Origin: Anaspis maculata
Lineage: Eukaryota > Arthropoda > Insecta > Coleoptera > Scraptiidae
Reading direction: 5' to 3'
Assembly (NCBI GenBank): GCA_949128115.1
Contig: OX421966.1
Coordinates: 48,481,416-48,545,415, forward strand
Length of the DNA: 64,000 nt
Shown here: in pieces, positions 54,451-64,000 of the stretch
How positions within the stretch are numbered: position 1 is the stretch's first letter
Layout of the letters: each line of letters begins with the position of its first letter
Notes under the pieces: generated by a model
What the model was told of the DNA's origin: nothing
What the model saw: only the letters and a program-made list of their open reading frames with translations
Database searches by the model: none
Translations under genes and position numbers: made by a program

Positions 54451-55359
54451 TAGTATGTTCACTTGTACCGTGATTCTAGTCGGCTGTGAGATTTTGTTTT
54501 CAAGTTTTTAAATGTGAAATATGGAAAATCCCCAAAACTTTGCAGTTGGCTGCTCTGGCCGGACCAGTTTTGAAACACATTTTTTGCGTATTTCCTCTGC
54601 AGATAGCCGGAACATTTTTGCGGGACGTGATGTCTGACGCTTTTTTCCATTTTATTGGAAAATGTAGCACTTTTTCGACCTGTTTTCAATTTCCGCCAAT
54701 GAACAAATAAATCAAAAGAGCCTTGACATTTGACCGTTGTCAAAAATATTTCTAACCTCTCGAAGCCGGTTCAACTTCGATGGTGCAAATTAAAGAGTAT
54801 ATACAATGCCCTTCGTCCAAAAAAGAGGCCCCATGCAATCATCAACCCTTTCGCCTCTTCCAGTCAAAAATACACGCCAAACCCTGATGAATTATAGGCG
54901 ATACAAGGATCGCCGTGCAGTCTGTCATTGGCAAAAGAATTCACGTGTAAAAAGTAAATTAAACCAAATTTCAAAAAACCCAGCCGCTGAAAGTTGCGTA
55001 TTGGACCAAAATTGATGTTAGTACCTTCAATTTGCAAGTTTCTTTCGTTTTGGGGCTTCCCGGGAAGAGTTGTTGTCGACCCTGAATGGGCCGCCGTCAA
55101 GATGACTTAGATTTGCGGCCGCCCCGTGCTCTTTTGGTGTCTACATGACGGTAACACAGCTCTGCGTCCCCCTAGTCGCACTTACACGTATGACCAGGAC
55201 CAGGTCAGTTTTCCAAGATTTTAATATCGATTTGAGAAGAAATATAACTTTACTTCCAGAGAAGTCAGTTTCACACCAGGTGAAAAGGCGGCAAGCCTAC
55301 AATGCTAAAGTAGAAAATTTGCCCAGCCAACTAGAGTCACAGTACAAGTGGACCTACTA
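54451..55359. mobile_element. TIR element, second copy of the 46462 family
   Basis: TAGTATGTTCACTTGTACCG at 54451, continuing GTGATTCTAGTCGGCTGTG, is mirrored by CAGCCAACTAGAGTCACAGT and ACAAGTGGACCTACTA ending at 55359; TA flanks both ends. The interior differs strongly from the 46462 copy, so the family is defined by its ends. Three short open stretches inside (minus 54743-54459; plus 54806-55015 and 55145-55471) show no recognised domain. Confidence 0.8.
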
Positions 55360-55514
55360 TACTAGAGCCATCGAATTTCATTCTAGGCCCCGGAAAGGAG
55401 TTAATAAAATATTCCGTGACAAAAGATGGAATTTCGTTGCAAAATTTCTTTGGTTTAACGAAACCAAATGATTTGAAGAATAGTAAACTTTCAAAGAGAT
55501 TTGGAATCTCCAAT

Positions 55515-55847
55515 TAGTGATGCGGGTCCTTGGCGGAGACGAGACCATGTAAGAGTTATTTATTAACGAGACCATATATTCAAGACGTCTCGAATATATT
55601 AAGCTATTTTTTTCGGGGAGATTTTAGATGGGATGAACACTCTCCTTCGGTTCCCGGACTTTGAATTGAATATTTAATTCAAGTTAATCGCTGAACCACG
55701 CTTAATTCTTTGATTTCTTTGGTAAATATGCATTGAATGCAATGAAATTATTCAAATTAACGTCTAGATCTCGTCGTTAACGTCGGGATCTCTAGACGAG
55801 ACGAGACATTCCAAAGCCTCGTCTCGTCTCGTCTCGTGGCAAAACTA
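55515..55847. mobile_element. hAT-like MITE, 333 bp, 8-bp TSD TCTCCART
   Basis: TAGTGATGCGGG at 55515 and GTGGCAAAACTA ending at 55847 are imperfect TIRs. TCTCCAAT (55507-55514) and TCTCCAGT (55848-55855) are matching 8-mers with one substitution. Subterminal arrays of GAGACGAGAC/CTCGTCTCGT parallel the CAAGAC arrays of the hAT-like element at 35931, which shares the TAGTG(T/A)TGC terminus. Confidence 0.75.
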
Positions 55848-57699
55848 TCTCCAGTTACACTTCAAAAGTTGTTCGAAATTAAAGACATCAAAATCCTGTG
55901 AAGCAGCTCACTTTTGATTTGCGTCTGAGGTTGACCGAGTGACGAATTTTTTGTTAGAAAACCAGCGAAAAAAAAAACAATGACATTTTTGAAGAATTCC
56001 AGAGCCGACCGCATTATTTTAAATACCTAAAAGTGGTTATTTTCAGAAACTTTCCAACGTAAAAATACGGCTAGCACACTTTGAAGTTGAAGGCACTGAT
56101 TTGTCATTGGTCAACGTCAAAATTGTCTTTTCTTTAATATTTCAAGTAAGAATTTTTTCTTCAAAATTACACATCCGAATGGCGTCTCCTGTTTTGTTCC
56201 CCTTCGCTCTGGGTCGCGAGTTCTGGGGCACCTTGAATACTAAGTACTTCAGCCGAATATCCCAAAGTCCACATTTTCTAATGTAGGTAAACTATCTAAA
56301 GCGCAGACGGAAAAACGTACGAAATCAGTTAGTTTTTTCTTTAATTTTTATTGCACTTCTAACAATAAGTATAGGAAGATCACGAGTAGCACTTGGTAGA
56401 TACAGACCTAGGTAATTGAGTTTGATTAGTGGTGTTTTTCTTTGCAATTTTCCACCGTCTAATGAGAAAATGTAATCGAAAAATTTAATTGGGGAATTAA
56501 GTATGTAGGAGTAGTAGAGGCAAAATTGAAATTGAACTTTTACGCAGCCACATTTTACAATCTAATAATGCGAAAATTTTCACCCTCCGCGTGTCGAGAC
56601 TACTCTCATGTACCACCATTTATAACCAAAATTGACACGGAGGGCTGAAATTCTCGTGGGATTTAAAAAACTGATCGTTTTACTAGTAGATATTATATTT
56701 AATTAAGTGTGATACTTGATGTGATATATTTAGGAAATGTACTGACAACTCGAGCTAGTTTTAAACTTTTCCGTGCATAATAATGCCGCAACACAGCTAT
56801 ATAATGTAGGCACCTACTTATTAGTTGTCAATACATGATAATTAGGTACCTATGTATTCCAATAATTGATAGTAATCAAACTATAGCATTGTATGAATAG
56901 AGATTGCTAGAGGCTATAATAGACTTGGAGTATGGCCATGATGATGCCGAACGAAATTTAATTAATTTGATCACCTCCCACCTCTCGCCTTCCAATCGAG
57001 TCTAGTCACAATTCATCTGCAAATATACGAAATGCTAACTATACGTAAAACCAGAAAGTACCTACTAAAAGGACCCTTATACGAGTCTGGGTAAAAATCT
57101 CATCATTCTAATCTATTCGTGCATCTGCGTTAAGCAGGATTATTCATTTAATCAACCTCATGCATTGCTAACTTTGCCACCTCTAAGTTACTTTTTTCGC
57201 ATCAAGTTGGTAACCCTGTTCATCAGGTCGCAACTTCAATCGCACCGTGTAAGGATTGCAAGACTCTAAAGGCTCTAAGGAGCTAAGCTTTGATTAGCTC
57301 TGTCAAGGCCCCAGGCATTTCGATGCGCCAAAGTTGCTTGAATGCCAACATGACGTGTTACCCACATCCACCACCAACAGCATCATCTGCTCCTAGACCG
57401 TCCGTCCGTTAAGTACCTATTTGAAAAACAAGTGGAGAGTAGAATCTCAATAATTAGTAATTTTACTGATTTTCCGTTTTCGAATGTTGCAAGTAAACTA
57501 GGCAACATTGATGACCCCAAAATTGTGCCGTTTTTCAAATCGAAAGAACAGTCGATTTTGTGTATTCCTTTCTCTTTCGACGGGCTTGGTCTAAAACCGT
57601 TGTCACACTCTTAGAAAATCACGTTTTCCTCCTTTATGGTGTTCCAAGGGCCGTTATCGACGTCATGCTTTCGTCAATTTTGGACGAAATATGTGGTTA
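55848..57699. other. No supported gene
   Basis: AT-rich DNA. A 60-codon open stretch at 57432-57614 (plus) has ordinary protein-like composition (LGNIDDPKIVPFFKSKEQ) but no splice sites or known domain. A short CCGTCCGTCCG run lies near 57399. Confidence 0.35.
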
Positions 57700-58757
57700 C
57701 ATGGGTCAGATCACAAGCTTGATACTGACTTGTTGAAAAAGAAGCAAAAACAAGCAACAAGTTGCAAGTCTAGAACCATGTTGTATTAGTTGCAGACAAA
57801 CAGTCGAGCGCCAGTCAACAGTTGGTCTCCCTAGAGCTGTGAAGCAATTCGAGAGCCAAAGTGGTCGGTGATCACCGTTAAAGAGTCGCCATTGACGTAG
57901 ACTCAGAATTTCCTTATGACCCACACCACTACAAGGCACTCCTTTTCGGTCGCACTATATTTCCGCTCTGCAATACAGTGATTGGTAATTTACTGGCTAC
58001 ATACTCGTTTCTCCTTTATTGACCTGAGAGAGGACCCTCAAGATCGAAGTCACTAGCACTGGTTTGATGTTTGAATATTTTTCAATGGTTGGAAGAAATC
58101 GGGACGCCTGACAATTGAAACAGCCACAAGACATTGTTTGAGGGCGGTGAAAGCTGCGCTACAGTCGGTTGTCTAACAAAACGAAACCCCATTACGAAAA
58201 AAGTTGTTCAATGGGAGCGACCACCGACCAGGGTCGAGAAGTTCGGCACAAATCCCTGGTGCCAACCCGCCATGGCGAGAACTAGACGCACTTCGCGTTC
58301 TTTGATGGGGGCTGGTAGATCCAAAATAGACTGTAGCTTCCCGGGATAAACCCTGGAGTGACACTTCCCGCGACTCTCAATCAATTTGGCCTTCCTGAGA
58401 CGTTGAAACACCACCTCTTCCAGAACTTCGAAGTGCCGCTGGAAGTCGGGGGTAACCACGATGATACCATCCAAATGAACTAAGACGAACGGCTCCAAGT
58501 CAACTCCCAGAGCTCCGTGTTTCAGCAGCGGCTGCGCGCTGACACGTAACTGGGGCGTTATAAAGCCCGAACGGCATACATAAGAAGTCAAAGAGCCCTC
58601 GACCTGGACTCGCAAACGCCGTAATAGACCGTGATGTAGATTCTACCGGAACTTGCCAGTATACAGTCTTGATGTCTAGAATGGAGAAATATTTCACACT
58701 TTCCAGATGAATCACAACAGTGGCGCCGAATAGACCTTTATTTGTGGCGCTCGCCAT
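57700..58757 (-). pseudogene. Ty3/gypsy pol remnant: reverse transcriptase and RNase H
   Basis: Reading down the minus strand, a frame at 58757-58500 holds RT blocks FSILDIKTVYWQVPV and MPFGLYNAP; after a frameshift, 58615-58208 continues with the catalytic block, here HLDGIIVV, where the family has Y-x-DD, so one catalytic aspartate is replaced by glycine, and with GWHQGFVPNFSTLV. Further frames with stops follow into RNase H (KYSATEKECLVVVW and ITDHRPLW at about 57940-57840). Integrase, gag and LTRs are not seen. Multiple frameshifts and stops make it a dead fragment. The 5' part of the same domain lies at 60420-60790. Confidence 0.85.
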
Positions 58758-58775
58758 ACCTCAAAATAGGGGGGG

Positions 58776-58877
58776 GGTCTGGAGAGAAAGAAGAAAAAAT
58801 GGAAAAGAAGGGGAGAGAAGAAGGGAGAGAAAGAAGAGGAAGAGAGAAAGGAGAGAAAGAAGAGGAAGAGAGAAACC
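58776..58877 (+). repeat. Homopurine tract, about 100 bp
   Basis: Almost pure A/G with a tandem 26-bp unit (GGAGAGAAAGAAGAGGAAGA then GAGAAA) near its end. It begins directly after the 17-bp repeat at 58765-58781. The frames on both strands here are compositional. Confidence 0.85.
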
Positions 58878-58958
58878 CAGCAAATCATTGGATATTAGGA
58901 TTATTAGGTACATTGAATCTGAATGACAGTTATTTACGATGTACCTAGGTAATAGGTA

Positions 58959-59450
58959 ACGTATGATCAAAACCATTTTACCTCAAGAGTGCTATGACTT
59001 TTTTTTGTCTTTTTCGATTGTTGGTAGTATGTCCTGCAATTTACTTTAGAGTGACATCTGCATGTTCTTTGAAAATCTCCAATGCATGTCGGTGAGGAAC
59101 ACGACCACTCTCCGTTTCCCAATTTTGAGCCATTTCAAAAATAACTTATAATAAAAGCTTTTTATCGAGCTTTTTATTCAATTTCAAACATTTTCAGATA
59201 CGGACATTGGCATAGTTTATTCACTCATTATGGTCGCGATTATGGTCAACCTTTGATATAACGTGTGATCCAAACCATTCCGAATTGGGGTAGACTAGAC
59301 TATGCCCTAGCGAAAAGCAGTTTTGCATCCCAGAATTTGGCCATGTCACAGTCTACCCCAATTCGGAATGATTTGGATTACACGGTATAGAATATTGATC
59401 ATTTTATAGCACTCTAGAGGCATGCAAAAAAGTTTTGACCATAAATCGTA
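58959..59450. mobile_element. Diverged MITE with ACGTATGATCAAAACC end
   Basis: The left end ACGTATGATCAAAACC preceded by TA, and CTCAAGAGTGCTATGA, are mirrored imperfectly by TATAGCACTCTAGAGG and AAGTTTTGACCATA near 59405-59445. It is interrupted by a younger MITE at 59261-59385. Confidence 0.6.
59261..59385. mobile_element. Hairpin MITE, 125 bp, TA target site (nested)
   Basis: ACGTGTGATCCAAACCATTC to GAATGATTTGGATTACACGG, TA on both sides (59259-59260, 59386-59387). Arms of about 40 bp include CGAATTGGGGTAGACT. Same length and terminal bases as 14579-14703 but different inner arms. Confidence 0.85.
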
Positions 59451-59654
59451 TACGGATTTCAACATCCAATTAAATGGACTAGGAAAATCTTACGATCTCA
59501 TGATCCCACAAAAAACTTTCGATTTTTGTGCCTAGCTACATTGCGCTGCACTGCACACTACACACTATTCATATGGAATGGCAGGTAAGTTGGTTTTATT
59601 GCTCTTGATAAAACTGGGGCCCAATTCAACAAGAGCGTCTTGATGAGACAAAGC

Positions 59655-59755
59655 TCTCCGACCACCGCAACATCGGACGGTCGGACCGAAACTGCACAGA
59701 CGCCAGTTTCGCCCCTATTGAGGGCTCATCAGTACACAGGCATTCAGTCAAACCA
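59655..59755. mobile_element. Single arm of the hairpin at 61825-62110
   Basis: CAAAGCTCTCCGACCACCGC, then AAACTGCACAGACGCCAGTT and GAGGGCTCATCAGTACACAG, matches the reverse complement of the right arm of 61825-62110. Confidence 0.65.
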
Positions 59756-60419
59756 TCCGATGCTGTAGTAGCCAGAGATCTCATGGTAATATACACCCAG
59801 GAGGACTCCTAATATGTGAGTCCTTCAATCGGCGCCATCTATCGAAAGCATTCCGCAGATGCTATATTTCAAGGCATCAGGCATGCGAGGGAATTAACAG
59901 AATTCCAGGTAAAGCAACACCGTCGCCAAGAGCATCGATGGTAGGTGTACACATGTATACTCAAGCCAAGTAGAGCAATGTTAAAAGACGCTGTATGGTC
60001 CTAAGAGGCGCAATATTTATTTATATTTGCGTGTTTGTTGTCTTTTAAGAGTGTCTTACCCGGTTTTACCCACAAACTACACAGCAATATTTTCTGTTAG
60101 AGTTCCTAAACTTGGAATTTAGCCCATGTCATGTAGGCAGGTACTTGGAGGGGTATATTCAAGAGTTTTCGAAAATTTCTCACTTTGAAAAGATAATGAA
60201 ATCTATATGGACAATTTGGTCAGCGGCTTCCCTTTTTTTGCTTATTATTGTTAATATTATTATTATTTATAAAAATTTCGCCTGCGGCGCTAGTTACATA
60301 AGTGGGTCTTAGGCCCTCCGGCCCGACTGTAGCGTGGCAATAGGGGGGGGGTCTGAAATTTTCTTCGCCATAGTAATTTTTTATGAGTTCGGCGCCACTG
60401 AATCACAATACCGGTGACC

Positions 60420-60790
60420 TGTGGCAAGGGATAAGCGCACTTTTGCATAGACTCGACGGTAGCCGGCACAAAACTGTTCTTGGTCCTCTGCCTTCTGCAC
60501 GGAAGAACAGTGGGTGAAGCCCATATCGAAGACGATAGCCCCACGAATCTCAGTCGAATTATTTTCTCGTGTTCATCACGAGCATGCTTTTACAGTACGG
60601 GAAACAAGGGGTAGTAGGTACCGGTGTCCACCGGGCTCGGTACCTTGTTTTACCCGGATTTAGTGTTCGACCACATCGGCTTGACCCTCGGCTTGACCCA
60701 AGTCTGGTGTGGGCTCTGCAAAAACGCAAGTGAGGAATGCGTCTAAAACTTGTTGCTTTTCGGGGGTACAGCCGCGATCAGTGGACACCT
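60420..60790 (-). pseudogene. Ty3/gypsy pol remnant: linker and N-terminal reverse transcriptase
   Basis: On the minus strand the frame shows FAEPTPDLGQA and a VVEH-x-IRVKQGTEP block (about 60750-60640), the linker preceding RT in gypsy-type pol. Frameshifted pieces follow with SSIWASPTV and a CAYPLPQVTG block (about 60520-60430) that belongs directly before the FSILD block at 58690. The order on the strand is therefore correct for one pol gene broken by the DNA at 58782-60338. Several frameshifts and stops. Confidence 0.75.
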
Positions 60791-61182
60791 AGCAATAACT
60801 ATACTCATGGTCATGATAATTTTGAAGAGAAGCTATGTTTTATCATTTTGTTGAAATGGAAAACGCATTGCAGGCAAAATTGCCGGGCATATTGAATTCT
60901 AATAAAAAATAAACATAATTACCGGTGGTTAATTGCAAGAAGATGTTTATTTTTCATCGATGTCTCGCAAAAATTATTCAATTTCTTTTTCCACGACATC
61001 GCCATCGCCATCGCGTTTATTGCATTGCCAGTTAGTAGGTTCCTATTCGTAGAGAGCTTTCGTTAATTGAACTCTAAACTAAGAAAAATATGCCTGGCTG
61101 CCTGGCTGACCTGGCGTTGCACCAAAAATTAATTCATGAAATACTTGTAGCTGATTGGGGATGTTCTCTGTTGACTTCTAGG
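60791..61182. other. No gene recognised
   Basis: AT-rich; CGCCATCGCCATCGCG short repeat near 60998. Its right end (about 61110-61182) belongs to a repeat also found inside the adjacent element at about 61500-61580. Confidence 0.4.
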
Positions 61183-62267
61183 TAAGGTTGGGTCATTAGG
61201 TACACGTAGAAAATAATTTTTTTATATCAATGGAAATAACCACGCAGAATATGTAGAATATGTAGAATATGTAGAGAAATGTATATTACGTGGAAAATTC
61301 TAATTCACGTGATATTAGCTTGCAATCGAGTACATTCAGTTGAAGATACAGTAAGATCGTAAAAATGTAAAAAACTCTTACGTGTGCACCACACTCAAGC
61401 TCAAAGATGTTCCATCCGATGAATATTGAAAATTTTTTGTTTGCTAATTACCTTTCATTGTACTTCAAACATTAATTATTTCGTTCAATTGAACTTTATT
61501 GCTACTAACATCCAGTTCCACCAGCGAATTTAATTATTGTTAGCTGCTTGAGACATTTTCTCTGATGGATTCTAGGTCAGTGCTGGTTGAATGACCACGG
61601 AAATTGCATACAAGCTGTAGTAGTCTAAACATTTTTCCATAATCTTTCGTGAAACTTGTGTTTTCTGTGGTCACTAAGCCCATATTCACCTGAGAAAATA
61701 TCTCAATTAGTTAACAATGATCAAATTCGCTGGTTGAACTGGCTATAAGACATCTTGATTTACCCATATTATCAAGTTAATTCTAAATCAAGTAAAGGTA
61801 AAGGACCCATCGCATTTTCTATAAAACAAAGGTTTCCGACTAGCAACTACCACAACACCAGACAATCAGACCATAACTGTTCAGACACGTGTTTTGTCCT
61901 TGCTGAGGGCTCATCAGTGCGGAGGCATCCAGTCCGACCAGGACTATTAGGAGTTCTCCTATGTGTACATCAGAAAGATTTCTCTGACTGCCACAGCACT
62001 GGATGATACGGCTGGATGCCTACGCACTGATGAGCCTCAAACAGGGACGAAACAAGTGTCTGTGCAGTTTTGGTCTGATTGTCTGATGTTGTGGTAGTCG
62101 AAAAGCTTTGTATCATCAAATTAAACGTGTTTACATGCAAAATAATTTTCTACGTGTAGAATATGTAACAAAAATTGGAAATTTAGTGACATATTCTACA
62201 GTAGAATATACGCGTAGATCGTAGATTACGCATTTTTGACGGTGTATATTCTACTGACCCAACCCTG
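61183..62267. mobile_element. hAT-like element, 8-bp TSD CTTCTAGG
   Basis: TAAGGTTGGGTCA at 61183 and TGACCCAACCCTG ending at 62267 (complement CAGGGTTGGGTCA) are the ends; CTTCTAGG flanks both (61175-61182, 62268-62275). Subterminal GTAGAATAT repeats occur at both ends. Inside are a hairpin at 61825-62110 and, at about 61500-61690, a diverged copy of the sequence that the element itself interrupted. No transposase recognised in 1085 bp. Confidence 0.85.
61825..62110. mobile_element. Hairpin element, about 285 bp
   Basis: AACTACCACAACACCAGACA mirrors TGTCTGATGTTGTGGTAGTC, GGCTCATCAGTGCGGAGGCA mirrors TGCCTACGCACTGATGAGCC. Arms are about 115 bp. A lone arm lies at 59655-59755. Confidence 0.8.
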
Positions 62268-62275
62268 CTTCTAGG

Positions 62276-64000
62276 TCAATGCCGGTTGATTGACCACAGG
62301 AAATGCATACAGGCTCTTGTGAATAATCTACCGCAAAGCTGTGTTTCTCATTGATCACTATGCTGAAATTCACCACAAAAATTCTAAATAGCTATTTCAT
62401 GGATAAATTCTCTGGTGCAACTAGGGGTGACGGGAGGAAACTTGATGAATACATTAATTTTGTGTTTTCTCCTGTTCTTGCGCAGCGGAGTTGCACGCGG
62501 AGATAAAAACGCGCAGCTCCTTAACGAGGATTTCAATTATCCTTTCTGTTAATTTGCCGGGAAACTTGCATATCCCATTTTATGAGTACGCTGCCTCGAG
62601 GCTTTTTGCATTGTAAGATAACTTTTCGCCAAGAAGGGATTCAAGAGCTTTATGTATAAGTGAGTAGAGCTGCTAACGAAGCAAAACTTTAAAATGTTAG
62701 CATCATTATTAGCAGCAGCACAACATAATAAAGGTCGACCGCACTGTTGGCGCAAGAGCTTAAGGTGGTGCCTGATATATTTTTATTGGAAATATCGAAG
62801 ACACCGAGGTGGCGCAACAGTCGGACGGTACACGTGACACGTGATCAAATAGTGAATATCAAACACCCGCAAAACTTGAATCGAGTTGTTCTTGAAAATG
62901 CCTTTCCAGGGCTATATTAACTTGGAGGCTGAATATAGGCTATAGTCAAGGCTCATTTGGACCTTTTTCAATTGATATCAAGCCAGTTAAGCTGGTGTTT
63001 TGTCAGTGAATGGCATGATGAAGCCCGTTGAGATTAGTACAGCTTTGCTACTTTGATCGTAAATAAGACATGTCTATAGGCTACTTCGTTTGGGCAGATG
63101 CGCATGTGTAAAAGCGCCAGATTTTGAAAACTTTCGTACACCTGTCAGTGTGAATATGGAAACCTGGCAACGCTGCATGCTCTGTCTAGCCGCCCAACCT
63201 ACTATTGGTTCCTAGCTGTCACTTTTAGACACACCGTAAATGCATCTCTTCGTAGCTTCTTTGAACTTCCTTCTCGGTACAGCCATTTTCAACAAGTTGT
63301 GTTCTTTCGTCAAAACATGAGAAAATGAAATGTAGGTCGGGTAGAAACGAGTAGTGTCATCATAATAATTGTCACAAGTGACAGTTGGCGCCGATGTCTT
63401 GTTGTTTTGAGCGCTGTTGCCATTTTCGTTGTTCCTGAACTTCCACAAATGATTATTGAACTTAATTTCAATGAAAGATTTCCTTTGAATTGGTATGTAA
63501 CATCCAACCAAATTCTTTGTGGAATTTTAGGTGCATTACAATATTTTTTAGTGTTAATTTTCAATGTCGGTGTATAAAACTATATAAAATTCGCGCCACA
63601 CATGCGCACTCAAAAAAACCGAAACAAAGGGACCTATTTGGATAGGTACGCTAACCTGTTACTTCAGATATTGGACAGTGAAAACGGGAGGGTCAGAATT
63701 ATTATTCGTCATTTCAAGTTTTCTTCAACTGTCACTCAAGAAACTGAAAGTGTTTTTCTGACAATATCCTTTCATTTTGCCAATGCTACACGATGTGATT
63801 GACAAATATTCTACGCCCTTGTCAAGGAAGCCGTTTTTCGAACGCTGATTATGCTGGTTTCAAACTGCACTTCATCTTATATTACTACAAATAATAATAA
63901 TAACATGTAATGGTACGTCCCCCCTCTCTCCCTAACATATTATTGGTTCACCCTGTGATCGACTAAGCCCTTCGCTGTGGCCGCTTTTGTTCAGGAGTGA
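62276..64000. other. No supported gene
   Basis: The first 150 bp continue the repeat split by the hAT-like element. Beyond that the DNA is mixed, with (AAT)n at about 63888-63904. Minus-strand open stretches at 63212-63564 show no domain or splice support. Confidence 0.35.

Larger units (their letters stand above)
58878..60338. other. DNA separating the two gypsy pol fragments
   Basis: Contains the MITEs at 58959-59450 and 59261-59385 and the lone arm at 59655-59755; the remainder, about 59760-60338, shows no gene. Confidence 0.5.

Noticed and set aside
58720..58976. Frames in the homopurine tract
   Set aside because: Lysine/arginine/glutamate-only or leucine/serine/phenylalanine-only translations reflect base composition.

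Overview
The window looks like AT-rich, intron-rich animal DNA, most likely from an insect; a hemipteran such as a whitefly would fit but is not proven. There is no bacterial gene organisation, no long open frame and no recognisable rRNA, intact tRNA or CRISPR. Nearly everything supportable is mobile or repetitive: non-autonomous DNA transposons, fold-back (palindromic) elements, MITEs, a satellite, a 5'-truncated LINE, a solo LTR and a decayed Ty3/gypsy pol. Coding evidence is limited to three candidate internal exons with good splice signals (5703-5951 plus, 8059-8190 minus, 48128-48245 minus) and one TATA/Inr promoter with a non-coding first exon (about 31110-31244 plus).

Layout. 0-5.6 kb: degenerate inverted and tandem repeats, a mariner remnant, a truncated hAT-like element, a possible tRNA-derived SINE and a fold-back element. 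5.7-8.2 kb: two exon candidates on opposite strands. 9.3-18.3 kb: MITEs, fold-backs and a concentric nest of inverted repeats at 12.5-14.4 kb. 20.3-25.3 kb: a striking block in which two adjacent FB-like units (short tandem arrays in inverted orientation around a C/T-rich core) run into a 2.25 kb near-complete palindrome. 28.7-30.6 kb: one hAT-like element inside another, each with its own 8-bp target-site duplication. 31.1 kb: candidate promoter. 33.0 kb: solo LTR. 35.9-37.9 kb: a complete hAT-like element with 8-bp TSD, related to the one at 1.8-3.5 kb but carrying an extra hairpin MITE. 39.3-47.7 kb: more fold-backs, a TCCG microsatellite, a 3.5 kb inverted repeat, and a TIR element with a second family member at 54.5 kb. 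50.3-52.4 kb: satellite with a four-monomer higher-order repeat, abutted by a LINE 3' end. 57.7-60.8 kb: a broken gypsy pol on the minus strand, split by about 1.6 kb containing nested MITEs. 61.2-62.3 kb: another hAT-like element with 8-bp TSD.

How the parts relate: most elements carry no transposase and must have been mobilised in trans. At least four hAT-type insertions (8-bp TSD; TIRs starting CAGGG or TAGNG) and a set of TA-flanked MITEs sharing CGTATGATC-like termini suggest a few source transposases drove much of the growth. Fold-back families ending in ACAGGGTG / CACCCTGTA occur both as whole palindromes and as single arms. All calls were made by eye; boundaries are good to a few bases where a TSD is given and to tens of bases elsewhere.
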